A program made the translations under genes and the position numbers. Shown here piece after piece: positions 10,008 to 20,924 of a stretch of 64,000 nt of DNA. The stretch is from the NCBI GenBank assembly GCA_963969345.1, contig OZ017766.1, positions 3,410,001-3,474,000 on the forward strand, in the 5' to 3' direction. The notes under the pieces are model-generated. The model saw nothing but the letters and a program-made list of their open reading frames with translations. It was not told where the DNA came from and searched no databases. Numbering within the stretch: the first letter of the stretch is position 1; the number at the start of each line of letters is the position of its first letter. Source of the stretch: Turbatrix aceti (Eukaryota; Nematoda; Chromadorea; Rhabditida; Panagrolaimidae).

Positions 10008-12971
10008 TATTATCCTGAATCCCTGAACGAATGCCGATGAGAAAAAAAAATTGATTCTGCAGCTGTGGTTGTACCAGTTCAAGCTCTACACTCGGGGGCT
10101 GGCCCGGAAAGCCCAAGACCCGATTGACATCTTTGAAAGATTGGGGTCGTGGTCAGTGCTGAATGTTTGCTTCCAGCCTATTTGTGGATTTATGTGGTTA
10201 CTAATCATGTATCGGACCTTCAGGATCCAACAAAATCTTTTTTTTGTAATCGGTGCAAGATAAAATAAAAATACAAGTCCAAGGCGCATGAAGATCTCTC
10301 GCCCGTAAGAAGAATCGTTTCAAGCAACAAAATGGGATCCGATTAGCCTTTACGTCACTTTAACGAGCAAAACGACCCCATGATGTTGCAATAAAAAGTT
10401 GGCCAGTTGCACCTTTTTTCGTTGCCACGTGATACCGGTTTTACGGTTTTTTTTCATTTTTTGTGTATGGCACAATGTTTTTGTTTGTAAGCCTGCAATT
10501 AATTTGTGACCCCGCTAGGGATCTTTAATCGAACAAAAAACACAGCTGCGTGGTCGTTGATCATATCGTTCCGGGTAGAAGCAGAACAAGGACCAGTTTG
10601 TTGTTGCTCAAAGGTTGAAAGAAACCTTGACATCAGTCGGCTCTACCCGGATGGCAAGTGGCGGGTGAGTGAACTTGCCTGGCCATCCGCGACGGCTCAT
10701 GCATAAAGAGCAGACGGCCAGTTGCACCGACTGTCTGGGCGGTCTGGCTTTTTTTCGGCGACGACGGCTGTCTCTCACGAGGCCTTCTTTGGTCGTTCTC
10801 TGTGCGCTCTGGCAGTCATTTTGAAGTTGTTCGTTTTTTTAAACTGCCACGAGGCAATTACCTGCCGTTGCCTAGGAGAACCTGCAATCCAAACGACTCT
10901 GGGTAGTCGTGTATGAATTTTTTGAATAGGATGACATTTTTTATGGATTTGACGTGGAATAGTTTTTGCTCTGGCATTTGTCGTTCAAAGTTGGAGACAT
11001 TGAGCATTTTTAAATTATTGATTCGTTTGTTGCATGCGTGGAAGGGATATTTCCGATGCATGCCAACGCTGGGATGCTTGACAGGACGGCACAAACCGTG
11101 GAACGTTCAATATTTATATTTTTCTATTTTTGAACCCTCCCCGTGGTTTTCAGGAGCCACAGTTTTAATTTCAGCATCAAAAATTATTTTCTGATACCTT
11201 GAAAAAGCAATTTAGTCACGGGGAACCGATTCTTGTCGATACAATTTTCCTACGGAGTGCTGTACCGAATTCTGGGCGTAACTACAATTTGCCTACAAAG
11301 AAAAAAGGTTATTGAAGGTGACTTTCTGTGCAGGCGCTGTGCCCCAACAACTCTCGGGACCCTGTCTGCCTCGTCTGACGCCTCTCCCCGCGCAGTTGTC
11401 TTGCTTCCCGCTGGCGCACCCCTTCGTTTCATGCGTGTTCTGTGGGACGAGACAGAACTCGTTGTCGTCGTTGCTTCGCTGTTGTGTCTGCTGCTACCAG
11501 AGCTTGTCTGAACCGGCCGCACGTCATACTCGAGTCCCGGCTCGGTTTCGGAGGCTCTTCTTCCGGGCAGTTGCTTTTTTCTGTGGACTGTGTCTGCTCA
11601 GTCTTGTAGCAAGAGGCCAACCAGCTGTTGTTTACCATCTCGACAGGTCCGGGATGGGTAGGGGCTGCAAATAGAAGCCGTGGCGTCCTTCTGACCCTGG
11701 TTCGAGAAGGTGCATAGATCTTGCATCTCGAATTGAGCGCTGTCCCGGCCCCCGGCCTGGACGGGGGCTTGTTTCTCGAAAACGGAGGCGTAGTGTCTCC
11801 TGGGAACCCCTAAGCAGGCCTAGACGGGCGATTGACGTCGGAAAGCTGCTTTTTGCGCAAGAGGCTTTCCCCAAACGCTCTCTGCTTCCGGCTAAGAGCC
11901 TATTTGGCATTTGCGGGGTTTTGAAAGTTGTGGCCTAATTTCTGCCTTTGGACTCGGCCGCCACCTGATTCATCGGGTTGACGTCATTTTGTACGTGTTT
12001 GAATACGAAATGCCGGTTGTTTTTTTAAGAAATTATGACCGCTCAGCTGCTCGGTTTTGAGAACGCCACTTTCGGTCAAAAGTTCTATATTTGGACCTTT
12101 TCACCGATTTTTGTTTCGGAAAACAACGGTGTTCCAATGAAAGGCCTCCGCCGCCCGGCTGTTGCCCATGTGCCCCTCAGCCTTGCCGATGAACTCAACA
12201 GCCTTGCATTCGAGGCAGCTGGCGATCGATACACACGCCAGATCGGGCTCGATGAAGCTGATCGCGGACGCGATCGATTAGCGGCAGCGCCCGGTCGCGG
12301 CCAGCCAGAGATCGCTCTCTTTCGGACGCGCAGAAAACGATGAAGCGTGCAAAATCGCAAATATTGCGCTGGGGGAGGTCCCGAGCGACCGGCCGCCTCC
12401 GCTCTTGTCACCTGCATGGTGATTGTTGTCGCCGCCGCCACGCTGCCCGGTTTCGTTCTCCAGATGACGGGAGAGTGAGTGCGCGTACTCTCATGTAGGG
12501 ACCAACGTGATGCACGCGTGTGCAGCAGACACACCTTGTGCCCCAGGTAATTCCCGTGCGCCGCTAATGCAGGTGCTCCGCGTCGATAAATGAATGCACC
12601 GGCAGGGTTGTCGATTTTTTCACGAGGTTAGCCTGGCCTGGCCCTCTTTCATCTTTCAGGACCAAGGGTTGATTATTTGTTTGTTCGGCTGACTTATCGC
12701 CGTTTTTTTCTTCCGCCTGGCGGAAGACTCGCTTTCTCGTGTCTCGCGTGCCACCACTTTACGTTCACTTGTACTCCGAGGCGAAAATACTGACTGTACT
12801 TTTTTTTTCAATCTGCGTATCACGTTTTCCGAGTGCTTCGGGCTTCTGCAACCGGCACGTAAACTGGCATTCCCTAATTCCCAAAATTTGCCTTCCCCCT
12901 CCCCGCGTGCTGCTTCTGCTCGTTGAATTCTGATTTATCTTACACTGTGGATCTTTGCAGGCCCCAAAATC
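10008..12971. other. Intergenic, no supported gene
   Basis: About 3 kb between the foldback element and the histidine phosphatase gene. Two GC-richer patches (about 11330-11900 and 12030-12530) have open frames of 100-150 codons on both strands, but composition is biased to Arg, Ser and Ala, no family motif is seen, and no splice chain links them to the next gene. They could hide 5' exons. A GATCTTTGCAG acceptor ends at 12960, 11 bases before the next ATG. Confidence 0.45.
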
Positions 12972-13838
12972 ATGCGCAACCTCTGGGTGGTGCGCCACGG
13001 CGAGCGACTGGACAAGGTAGACCGCAAGTGGGCCCGTCGAGCCCCTCGCGGTGCCTGGGATGACCCTCCTCTTACGTGAGTTTTTTTTTTGACTGCAGAA
13101 AGACCTTTTGGCGGCTTCTTCAGGGAACGCGGACTGAACCAGGCGACCGAGGTCGGCAAGCGACTCACCGACGAGGACGAGATCGACTTTGTCTTTGTCT
13201 CGCCCTTCGTGCGCTGCCTCCAGACCGCGACGAACATCGTGCGCCAGTTGCCGAACGCGAACCGCCTCAAGCTCTTCGTCGAGCCCGGCTTCATCGAGGC
13301 TCTTTCGTGCACGCAGTTCCCACCCGGGTGTTTGCCGGCGTCGGAGCTGGCCGAGTCCTTCCCCTTCGTCGATACCTCCTACACGCCCTTCCTCACCACC
13401 TTCCAGCCCGAATACGACGATCTCCAGTGCGAGGGCCGCATCGCAGACACCCTCCACCACATCTTGGACAGCTATCCCAGTGAGTTACGCTCGGCAGTCC
13501 GAACCGAGACCAACCTGAGAAGATTTGCAGCGGGTAACGTGCTGGTCGTCTCCCACGGCTCGCCCATCGCCGCCGTACACACGGTGCTGAACGGCAAGTA
13601 CACGTACGTGGGCATCTGCACGATCTCTCACTACCTCGTCGACGACAACGCGGTCGCGTGCAATTCGAGTCCCTCCAACCAGGAGAACAACAACGCAGTC
13701 CGTCGACCGAAGCGCCGCAACGGCAGTCTCAACAACCCGAAGAGCCATCCGGTGCACGCGCAGCGCAGTTTCAAGTGTCAGCTCGCAGGCGACTCTTCGC
13801 ACCTCTCAGACCGCACCAATCTGCACGACCACTTCTGA
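12972..13838 (+). CDS. Histidine phosphatase superfamily protein (phosphoglycerate mutase-like fold, UBASH3/Sts type)
   Basis: Member of the phosphohistidine phosphatase clan; Sts-like relatives dephosphorylate phosphotyrosine proteins, but the substrate here is not predictable. Exons 12972-13075, 13124-13479 and 13531-13838 join in phase to 255 residues with introns of 48 and 51 nt. Residues 4-12 give LWVVRHGER with the nucleophilic His in the RHG motif. PPLTERGLNQA follows, then SPFVRCLQTA (substrate-binding Arg), EPGFIE (acid/base Glu) and VVSHGSP with the second catalytic His. The C-terminal 75 residues (Asn/Ser/Arg-rich, ending LSDRTNLHDHF) look disordered. The start follows a TTTGCAG acceptor by 11 bases. 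There is no SH3 or UBA domain, so this is a catalytic-domain-only version. Confidence 0.9.
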
Positions 13839-14025
13839 CAACGGCTCCGGGATGCTGCAGGTCCCGAGCAGCATCGGCGCCGTCCCATATCCCTCCTCTC
13901 CCCACTCACAGTAGTACATCGGCTTTCACAAAGCGTAAACTGACTTTTAGACGTGTATGTGAACTATTTGGGGCTATCTACAAAGATGCAAACATAACAA
14001 GTGTCTTCTGCCCTCAAAGGGCGGG

Positions 14026-16088
14026 CTACGCAGCGACCAAGATCGTCGACGGAGCGCGTTTCGCGTATTTGAGAAGAGTCACGAGGACATCCGGGGTCAC
14101 GCCCGGCACCCTCGACGCCGCGGCGATGTTCTGGGGCCGGTAGAAGGAGAGCTTCTCCCTGCACTCCAGGTTGATCTCGTGGATGGCCGCGTAGTTGATG
14201 GAGTCCGGCAGCTGGGTGAGGAGCTCCTCCTTCATCTCGCCCACCTTGCGCGACAGCCTCTCCTGCTGCAGGGCGTACCGCGCGTCGTTGGCGAGTCGCG
14301 CAGCGAGATCAGAGTTGCCTCGAAAGCGGCCGAGTTCGGAGGGCAGAGCGGCCGCCAGATCGTCCAGAAGGATGCCATGGCGACCGATGAGGTCCAATGC
14401 GGAGAGTTCTGAAACATCCAGTCAGAATTTCTTCAAAATTGCCCGCGCGCAAAGACCAAACTCACTCTGAGGAATAGGTTTCGTCGTGAGACTCGGTAGG
14501 AAAGTGCACCACTTGCTGATCGGCATGGAGACTGCCTTCAGAGCCTCGCTGCACTCCCTGAAGTCCCTCTCGACGGGCAGGAAGGCGTCCAGGCGCTTCT
14601 GCGAAACAGCGCCGACCGCAGCCGCCAGCGGAGTCAGCCGAATGTCCGCGTTGTCCGGCCTGAGGTGGAGCCTGAACTCAGCCCTCGACGTGAACATCCG
14701 ATACGGCTCGGAGGTGCCCAGACTCGTGAGGTCGTCGACGAGGACGCCGAGGTAGGCCTGCGACCTGTCGAGGACCAACTGCGAGGCCTGTTGCGCCCGG
14801 CGACCCGCGTTGATGCCGGCGAGCACGCCCTGCGCAGCGGCCTCCTCGTAGCCAGTCGTGCCGTTGATCTGCCCAGCGAGAAAGAGGCCCTCCACGAGTT
14901 TCGTTTCGAGACTCCTCAGCAGCTGCTGCGGGTCGACAAAGTCGTAATGAACACCGTAAGCGAACTGCGCAATCTCGACTTTTTCGAGGCCGGGAATCGA
15001 GCGCATGATGGCGAGCTGCACGTCGTCGCCGAAGGTCATTGACATGCCCTGGGGGTAGATGAGGTCCGAGTCGAGGCCTTCGTGCTCCAGAAACAACTGA
15101 AATCGGGTTTAATTTTCTCAAAACACGCGAACAACAAAAACTCACTCTTTGGGAGAGTTCGGGGAACCTCCCGATCTTGGCCTCGAGCGAGGGGCAGTAC
15201 CTGGGCCCCCGAACATCCTGCTTGATGTGCTCGTTATCGGGGAGATGCTTGAGCACCAACCGAGCTACGTCGGCGTTCGTGTAGCCCAGGTAGGTCGGGA
15301 GTTGGTCGGCGGGAGCGAGCCACGGCTCCTTGCTCAGGAAAGAGAAGAGAATAGGGTCCGCGTCGGGAGGCATCAACTTGAACTTGCCAAAATCGATCGT
15401 AGACCCCACCAACCGGGGAGGCGTGCCTGTCTTGAGGCGACCGAGTGCGAAGCCCAGCCGGTTGAATGTCCTCGACAGACCGTTACTCGCGGGGTCTCCC
15501 AGACGACCCGCTGCCTGGGACCACGAGCCCTTGAAGATCTTGGCCGAGAGAAAAGTGCCCGTCGTCATCACCACGCAGTCGGCGTCGATCGATCGGCCAT
15601 CGGAAAGCACACAGCCCGCAATCCGGGGTTTTGGATTCGAAGACTCGACGATGAGGTCCTCGACTGCGCCTTCGACGATTGAAAGATTCGGCGTCGCAGC
15701 CAGTTCCTGGAAAAAATGCATACGGTTCTTTTTTATTAATTATTTTAGGCCAACGAACCTCCTGCATGTGCTTGCGGTACAGATTCCTGTCAATCTGAGC
15801 CCTTAGTCCGATGACGGCAGGCCCGGTGGCGCGATTGAGTGCCTGGTACGTGATGGCCGATTTGTCACAAATCCTCGCGCAAAGCCCGTCCATCGCATCA
15901 ACCTCTCGGATAAGATGCCCTTTGCCGATGCCGCCGAACGAGGGATTGCACGACATCTCGCCGAGCGAAGAGGCCTTGTGCGTGACCAGCAGCGTCGACG
16001 CACCCGTGCGAGCAGCTGCAGCTGCTGCTTCGCATCCCGCGTGACCGCCACCGATCACCACCACCTTTGCAGACAGCCTGCTTAGCAT
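14026..16088 (-). CDS. MTO1: MTO1/MnmG (GidA), mitochondrial tRNA wobble-uridine modification enzyme
   Basis: FAD enzyme that, with GTPBP3/MnmE, builds the 5-taurinomethyl or carboxymethylaminomethyl group on U34 of mitochondrial tRNAs. Exons 16088-15759, 15706-15146, 15096-14466 and 14408-14026 join in phase to 634 residues; introns are 49-57 nt. The N-terminal FAD-binding loop is [14 protein letters not shown] (residues 9-22), followed by the signatures [31 protein letters not shown] [19 protein letters not shown] (with the conserved Cys), [15 protein letters not shown] and [16 protein letters not shown]. The C-terminal helical MnmE/tRNA-binding region ends in [19 protein letters not shown]. 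The N-terminus is short, and a mitochondrial presequence is not obvious before the FAD loop. The gene is convergent with the phosphatase gene, 187 bases away. Confidence 0.95.
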
Positions 16089-16333
16089 TTTTCAGCTTTC
16101 AGACGACACAGAAGAATTTCAGGAACCAAGAAACATTGATGCTTTCCGGGTAAGTTCATAAAAAATTTTATTTTTACCTTAACAAAAATATTCGTTTCGA
16201 GAACATCCAAAGTGCATTCGTAGAATTTTACTTTCGCAGAATTTTTACATTTCTTTTTTTACCTTTGCAGTCGTTTCCGCTTCCTCTAATTTTTATTTAC
16301 TTTCCGTTGCTTGCTTTTTGTTGTCTTGCCGTC

Positions 16334-17148
16334 ATGTATCTGCGACTGTAGGCCTAAAAATAATTTTCATTGGGGTAACTAAATTTGATCAGTTTTAGGT
16401 TTCTTTCGTGGTCCTTCAAGTTTTTCCTTTGCTTCGGCACTTACTACCTCATCGGCAAGTTCGATTCGGTCATCGGCACTCTCTGCTTTCCATTCCCTCT
16501 TCAGAGCGATGCTTTTTACGTCCGGAATTGGCGTTTTGAGGCAGAGTAGGTCTTTACTCTTTTTTTTGAGGTCCGATATATTTTTTAGGCCCGGCAAATC
16601 CTACTTTGAGCTTCCGATGTTTTGCATTCCGGTAACGAGCAAGCATATGGATTGCGCTACGTTGAATGTTTCTACGAATCCGGATGAGCTGTGTCTCGCC
16701 AGATCCCGTGAAATTCAGCTGATCGAGTTCGAACTTAGAACTGCCGCGTTTTTGGATGTGGTGAACGTGATTGGCATGGTCTACCTCTTCAAAGAACGGC
16801 GTTCTGCCCATTTTACGATCTGTCTGCTTCAAATCGGGTGTATGTTGCTTACGTCTTTTCTCTGCGGATTTTGATTTGGATGTTTTAGGCACGTTCATGG
16901 CATTCTTCGTGCTCTTTGGCGTCGGTTTAGTTACGCATTTTGTCTACCACGACGCCGGCATGCCCTATGCGTCTCTTCCTCACTTCCCCTTCACCTCCAT
17001 CTGCGTGTTCATTCTCATCATGGGGGCCCTCAGATTTGTTGACCTCGTTTTGACATGGCGTCAGGTGATGCAGCGTTCTCTTGCACCGGGCTCGGCCCCG
17101 CCTGCCGTCATTGCCAAATACCCAGAATCCTTCCGCAAACTCGAGTGA
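16334..17148 (+). CDS. Four-helix membrane protein, family unknown
   Basis: Not assigned to a family. Exons 16334-16347, 16399-16545, 16589-16839 and 16889-17148 join in phase to 223 residues; introns are 51, 43 and 49 nt with GT-AG ends. The first coding exon is only 14 nt (MYLRL). A hydrophobic helix spans residues 3-24, then comes a hydrophilic segment with several Cys (FCIPVTSKHMDC), then helices around 108-124, 131-155 and 168-190, and a short cytosolic-type tail ending PESFRKLE. This layout suggests a tetraspan with a large first loop. A CCTTTGCAG acceptor ends at 16270, 63 bases before the ATG. The opposite strand is also open through much of the gene (16379-16898), giving Lys-rich frames that I judged to be shadows because their splice signals fail. 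Three other small tetraspan genes follow on the other strand. Confidence 0.75.
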
Positions 17149-17173
17149 TTTTTTTTTCAGTGGGTTAAATACA

Positions 17174-17179
17174 TTTATT
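17174..17179 (-). promoter_or_regulatory. Poly(A) signal AATAAA for tetraspan gene A
   Basis: AATAAA on the minus strand, about 50 bases after the stop codon of the gene ending at 17228. It lies only 25 bases past the stop codon of the convergent plus-strand gene, so the 3' ends nearly touch. Confidence 0.55.
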
Positions 17180-17227
17180 TTTTTACATGGATGGTATCAC
17201 ACATTTTACATAGCAATTTCGTGTAGC

Positions 17228-17908
17228 TTATTTGTATTTTATTGCGCTGTAGCATCTTTTGGCCGCCAGAAGCGTTGCGATCTGCGTGACGATGGTGAAC
17301 ACCAAACAAAAGAGCGAGTAGAATGCGACTTTTTTCTGGAGCGCGAGCAGGACCATCATTATTTCAGAGGGAAGCACGATTACCTGAAATTGGTTACGAC
17401 GCGTTATAGTTTCTTTGAACGCGTTACTGTATTTTTTATCTTTGAGTTTTTTTAGATGTTTATCTGATGAAATGGGTTTAAACAAACTTGTTGACGCAAA
17501 AGTTGTTGTGTGTTTACGTTTTCATTCGTGTTTGCATTATTTTTATGTACAGCACTTACCGAGATAACGACAAAGTACGGAATCATGTACCGATGTTTCT
17601 CAACACAGATCGCAGTCAGAAGCAGTATCGCGCTGAGCAACCAAATCGTTATCACAACTGCCGTCGCCATCACGCCGTACCTGCATGCGTAATTCTTGAA
17701 GCCAAACTCGTCCCAAGTCACCTCACCTGTTTTCTTCATGCTGGAAGTGGCCGGCATCCATTCCGAGCATCACGGTTCGTTCTGTCAGCGCGTATACTGC
17801 CAGAATTATCTGCAGCAGTGCCAGGACAGTTACCGGGATCTTGACAGGTTCCGTTGGCACCTGATGCTCCGCATCCAGACTCTCAGTGTTGGTTCCAATT
17901 CGATTCAT
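17228..17908 (-). CDS. Small tetraspan membrane protein A, family unknown
   Basis: Exons 17908-17727, 17680-17560 and 17383-17228 join in phase to 152 residues. Four hydrophobic segments are visible: PVTVLALLQIILAVYAL (about 25-41), YGVMATAVVITIWLLSAILLL (about 61-82), MIPYFVVISVIVLPSEIMMVL (about 92-113) and FYSLFCLVFTIVTQIATLLAA (about 119-140), with a short basic tail. The layout resembles MARVEL-like or other nematode tetraspan proteins, but no diagnostic motif is seen. A GTTTTTGACAG acceptor (17931-17933) lies 22 bases before the ATG and 130 bases after the stop codon of tetraspan C, an operon-like distance. Confidence 0.7.
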
Positions 17909-18062
17909 CGGCGAGTGAATGATTTATTTTCTGTCAAAAACACAGTATCAACAAGTGGACAAATGAGGCAATGTTGGAGCTTCAAAACGAGGATGGTTGT
18001 TGCAAAACGATCCGTAAACAAAGCGAGCTTTTCTGGGATCGCTGGGCTGGCAGTCACGCGGT

Positions 18063-18658
18063 TCAGGGAGTCGCTGGCAGCTCTGTTGATCTCCACTCCG
18101 CAGTACCGTAGATGTACGCGAATGGAAGCAGCATGGTGAAGTACAGAACGATGAGAAAGCCGACGAGGAAGGGCATGCCACTCGCCATTGCGCCGATCGT
18201 GATGCAGACGCCGACGGGCCACGACACGAGCAACGCCAGCACGTGGTGCTTGATGGCGCCCGGCCGGTTGAAGTGGAGGAACACGAACACCAGGAAGAGA
18301 CTGAAGATCAGCAGAAACAGCAGACACATGAGAACTGCAAGCGCCCACCTGAAAAGCACAGGTTACGGTCGGAATTCAAATACGAACAAGCAAAAGCGAA
18401 CTCAATGAAAGCAACATCGTAAGCTTGTGAAACGTACATTGGCGAGTAGTACGGTCGGATGGAGTAACCGACGCCTTCTGTCACGCCGTGCAAGATTCCC
18501 AGTCCTGTTTCGCCGGCGACCAGGAGTATCATTTCGAAGGCCAAAACCACCTGAAAAGGAAAATGACTCCTTTGGACATTCTCCGAGCAGAAACGAACCT
18601 GATAATCCATGGAACCGGTGGTTGGCAACGGTTCTGTGGTCCTCGTTTTAGTGGACAT
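18063..18658 (-). CDS. Small tetraspan membrane protein C, family unknown
   Basis: Exons 18658-18599, 18550-18438 and 18348-18063 join in phase to 152 residues, the same length as its neighbour A. After a polar 20-residue N-terminus come hydrophobic segments VVLAFEMILLVAGETGLGIL (about 21-40), WALAVLMCLLFLLIFSLFLV (about 59-80), HHVLALLVSWPVGVCITIGA (about 92-112) and MPFLVGFLIVLYFTMLLPFAY (about 115-136). Intron positions differ from gene A, so a recent tandem duplication is not indicated. There is a possible N-terminal alternative at the second Met (MDYQ). No family motif recognised. Confidence 0.7.
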
Positions 18659-19127
18659 TTGAACGGAAATTTGTTTGGATCGGTGATAGCGGATGAAAAT
18701 GCCAGATATGGCTCAAAACTCAGCCGTCGGAAATATCCCCGCTTACACTAGCATGCGACAACAACTCAAAAAGGTATGTGCAGGCCGAAAACAGTCGATG
18801 AATACTACTTTTCAAATGAATGCGGACCCCGTTATCCGGTGTGCGTCGTTGCAGTCCAGTTGGATAGCGCCCTCTTTGCTTCAGGGTTTGTGTCGTTGTT
18901 GCCTCCGGTTCTTGCTTCCCGCGCAACAATTATGCAAAGGTTCGAGTACACTTTTGCGCAGTGGTCAGTGTTGCCCATGGCAACCTGGCGGTGTCCACGC
19001 TGGGGTGTGCGCCCATGACTGACCAGCCTGCAGCTGCAGCCGACCGCTGACTGCAGCGAAGCGGAGCGGAGCGCAAAGCGTTGCCATGTCAAGCCACGTG
19101 GTGTGCTGCATAGCTGTGTGGGGGATC
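18659..19127. other. Intergenic, no gene seen
   Basis: About 470 bases between two minus-strand tetraspan genes. It contains a compound CTGCAGCTGCAG stretch near 19028-19039 and no convincing exon. Confidence 0.5.
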
Positions 19128-19611
19128 TCACGATACTCGCATGTAAGATCTCATCTCGAGGTAGATCCCGGTCAGAATAGAAGCCTGGAAGAGGAGCATG
19201 CCACCGAAAGCGATGATCCAGTCACCGTCGACGCCACTTTCCTTCACCCAGTCGATGAGCCAAACAGCAGTGGCACTTGCATGAAATACGATGACAACAA
19301 GCTAAAAACAAGGCTGACAATTGTTTGAAAAATTGTTCAGATAAAAAACCCACGGAACAAATGGCGTGAGGGAGCAGAAGGCACGCTTGCTGATTTGACA
19401 GTCCGAACATTGCGAATATGGCCGTCACAATGACGCAGGCACTGAGAAGACACGTGACGATGACCGAGGTACTAAAAGGTCTCGGTTCGCCTTGCAGCGT
19501 CGTCGATTGCGACTCGGCGGCCACAACTGCCATCGAGGCGATGAACATAGCGCAGGACAGGACCATTTCGATTAGAACGACGGTCCAAGTCGCCGAGCGA
19601 ATTGATACCAT
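19128..19611 (-). CDS. Small tetraspan membrane protein B, family unknown
   Basis: Exons 19611-19354 and 19301-19128 join in phase to 143 residues with a 52-nt intron. Hydrophobic segments are TWTVVLIEMVLSCAMFIASMAVVA (about 9-32), FSTSVIVTCLLSACVIVTAIFAMFG (about 46-71), ACLLLPHAICSLVVIVFHASATAVWL (about 76-100) and WIIAFGGMLLFQASILTGIYL (about 112-133). The start at 19611 was preferred over an in-frame upstream ATG at 19674 because a CCATTTCAG acceptor ends 15 bases before it. The organisation resembles MARVEL-domain proteins, but this is only a fold-level impression. Confidence 0.7.
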
Positions 19612-19626
19612 CTCGTCGCTTACCCG

Positions 19627-20568
19627 CTGAAATGGACTGGGGCTCACAAATAATTCAGAAGTTAGGAAGACCACGGAAACGTGTTGCGTCAGTCTTTAAT
19701 ACAAAATTACGATGGTCGTGATTTTTGAGCCTTGTCCGACGCACGCACAAAAAATGCGACCGGAAGGAATGCAACCGTGCACTGTAGTGTAGGACTCATC
19801 CGAGCGAAGCAGCGAGGGGTTTTATTTCTGTATGATTTCGCTTATCGTCCGGGGGCCGACAGAGCGATGCGGCTTGGATAGTCATCGAATCGCTCTCTCG
19901 CGTGTCAACACTCGGGGCAACAAGAGCGGCTGCCGGCAGTACATCCATTGCTTTTGATATTGTACACTATTTGTACAAAACAGTGACGAAAATTAAACTC
20001 CAAATTTTCAAAAACAAATTTGAGAGTAAATATTCAGGTAGCGCTTCTTTCCGTCTCTCCATGCTGCTGCTGGGCCGGGGCTAAAGTATCCAGAGACAAA
20101 AGACAACGAGATGTCAAGTGTAAACCCCGAGACACGCAAGAGGGGTATCGCATATCAATTGGCGCGGCGGGGGGAAACGGCTTACAATTTAATTTAAGAA
20201 ATGCCCAACTGATTAGACAGAATTGTTTTCCTCCTTGCCAACCGTAAAATGCTGTAAAAAACACGAAAGATATTTGCTTTCGAACCCACGGGCTCAGACC
20301 GTCCCAGCACGAGTGTAACTTGAGTCTGCCGCTCCAAAAGGAAGCCACAAAGACAGCCTGAGCTTTCGCCGGGGCTTGAAGCGTTAGGTAAGCACATTTT
20401 TCAAGGATTTTTTCTCGAAAAAAATGATACACGAGTATCCAAAGTGCTTTCTGAATAGATACATAAGTGCGCACATATCCCTTACCGTCGTGAGAAACGA
20501 GGGTTCTTCCTCAAAAGCCGTTTCAAGTGCTTCTCAGCAAACACGAACTTCACACGTGTTTCACAAAA
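19627..20568. other. Intergenic, no gene seen
   Basis: About 940 bases up to the left target duplication of the LTR element. Only short frames without motifs. Confidence 0.5.
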
Positions 20569-20573
20569 AATTC

Positions 20574-20924
20574 TGCTACAGGGGCTCCCGGCTAGCTCGC
20601 GCTTCCTCGTAGATCCCGGACACTTCGTAGTAGACAATAGTTTATCAGTAGAATTTCTCGTACAACAACCGTGGACAATTATACGTAGGACGATGACTCG
20701 ATGACGGCGACCGCTGCGTGTCCCCAACCGGGACGAGCGCGTGCCACGCGCGACCTGCCTGCTGCTACTCCCGCCGACCAGAATGATGACTTCGCGTCAT
20801 CGGTCGCTGCCGATCTGCTTGTCTTGCCGGCGCACGCTTCCCTCGTGGCCGCACACGTTCTCTGCCTCGCGCTCGTGGCTCGCTCACCAGTCCCTGGGAG
20901 AATGGTCAACCAGTCCCGGTACCA
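20574..20924 (-). repeat. 3' LTR of the minus-strand element
   Basis: 351 bp, TG...CA ends, directly adjacent to the polypurine tract. It is identical to the other LTR except for one base. The open frames seen inside it recur in the other copy and are not genes. Confidence 0.93.

Noticed and set aside
12035..12534. GC-rich frames on both strands before the phosphatase gene
   Set aside because: Could be 5' exons, but no splice chain or homology links them to the phosphatase, which has its own acceptor just before the ATG.
16379..16898. Lys/Arg-rich antisense frames suggesting a small nucleolar-type protein
   Set aside because: Joining the two frames needs an intron ending in a run of A before AG, unlike all other acceptors here. 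The plus strand has three consistent GT-AG introns and four hydrophobic helices over the same bases.
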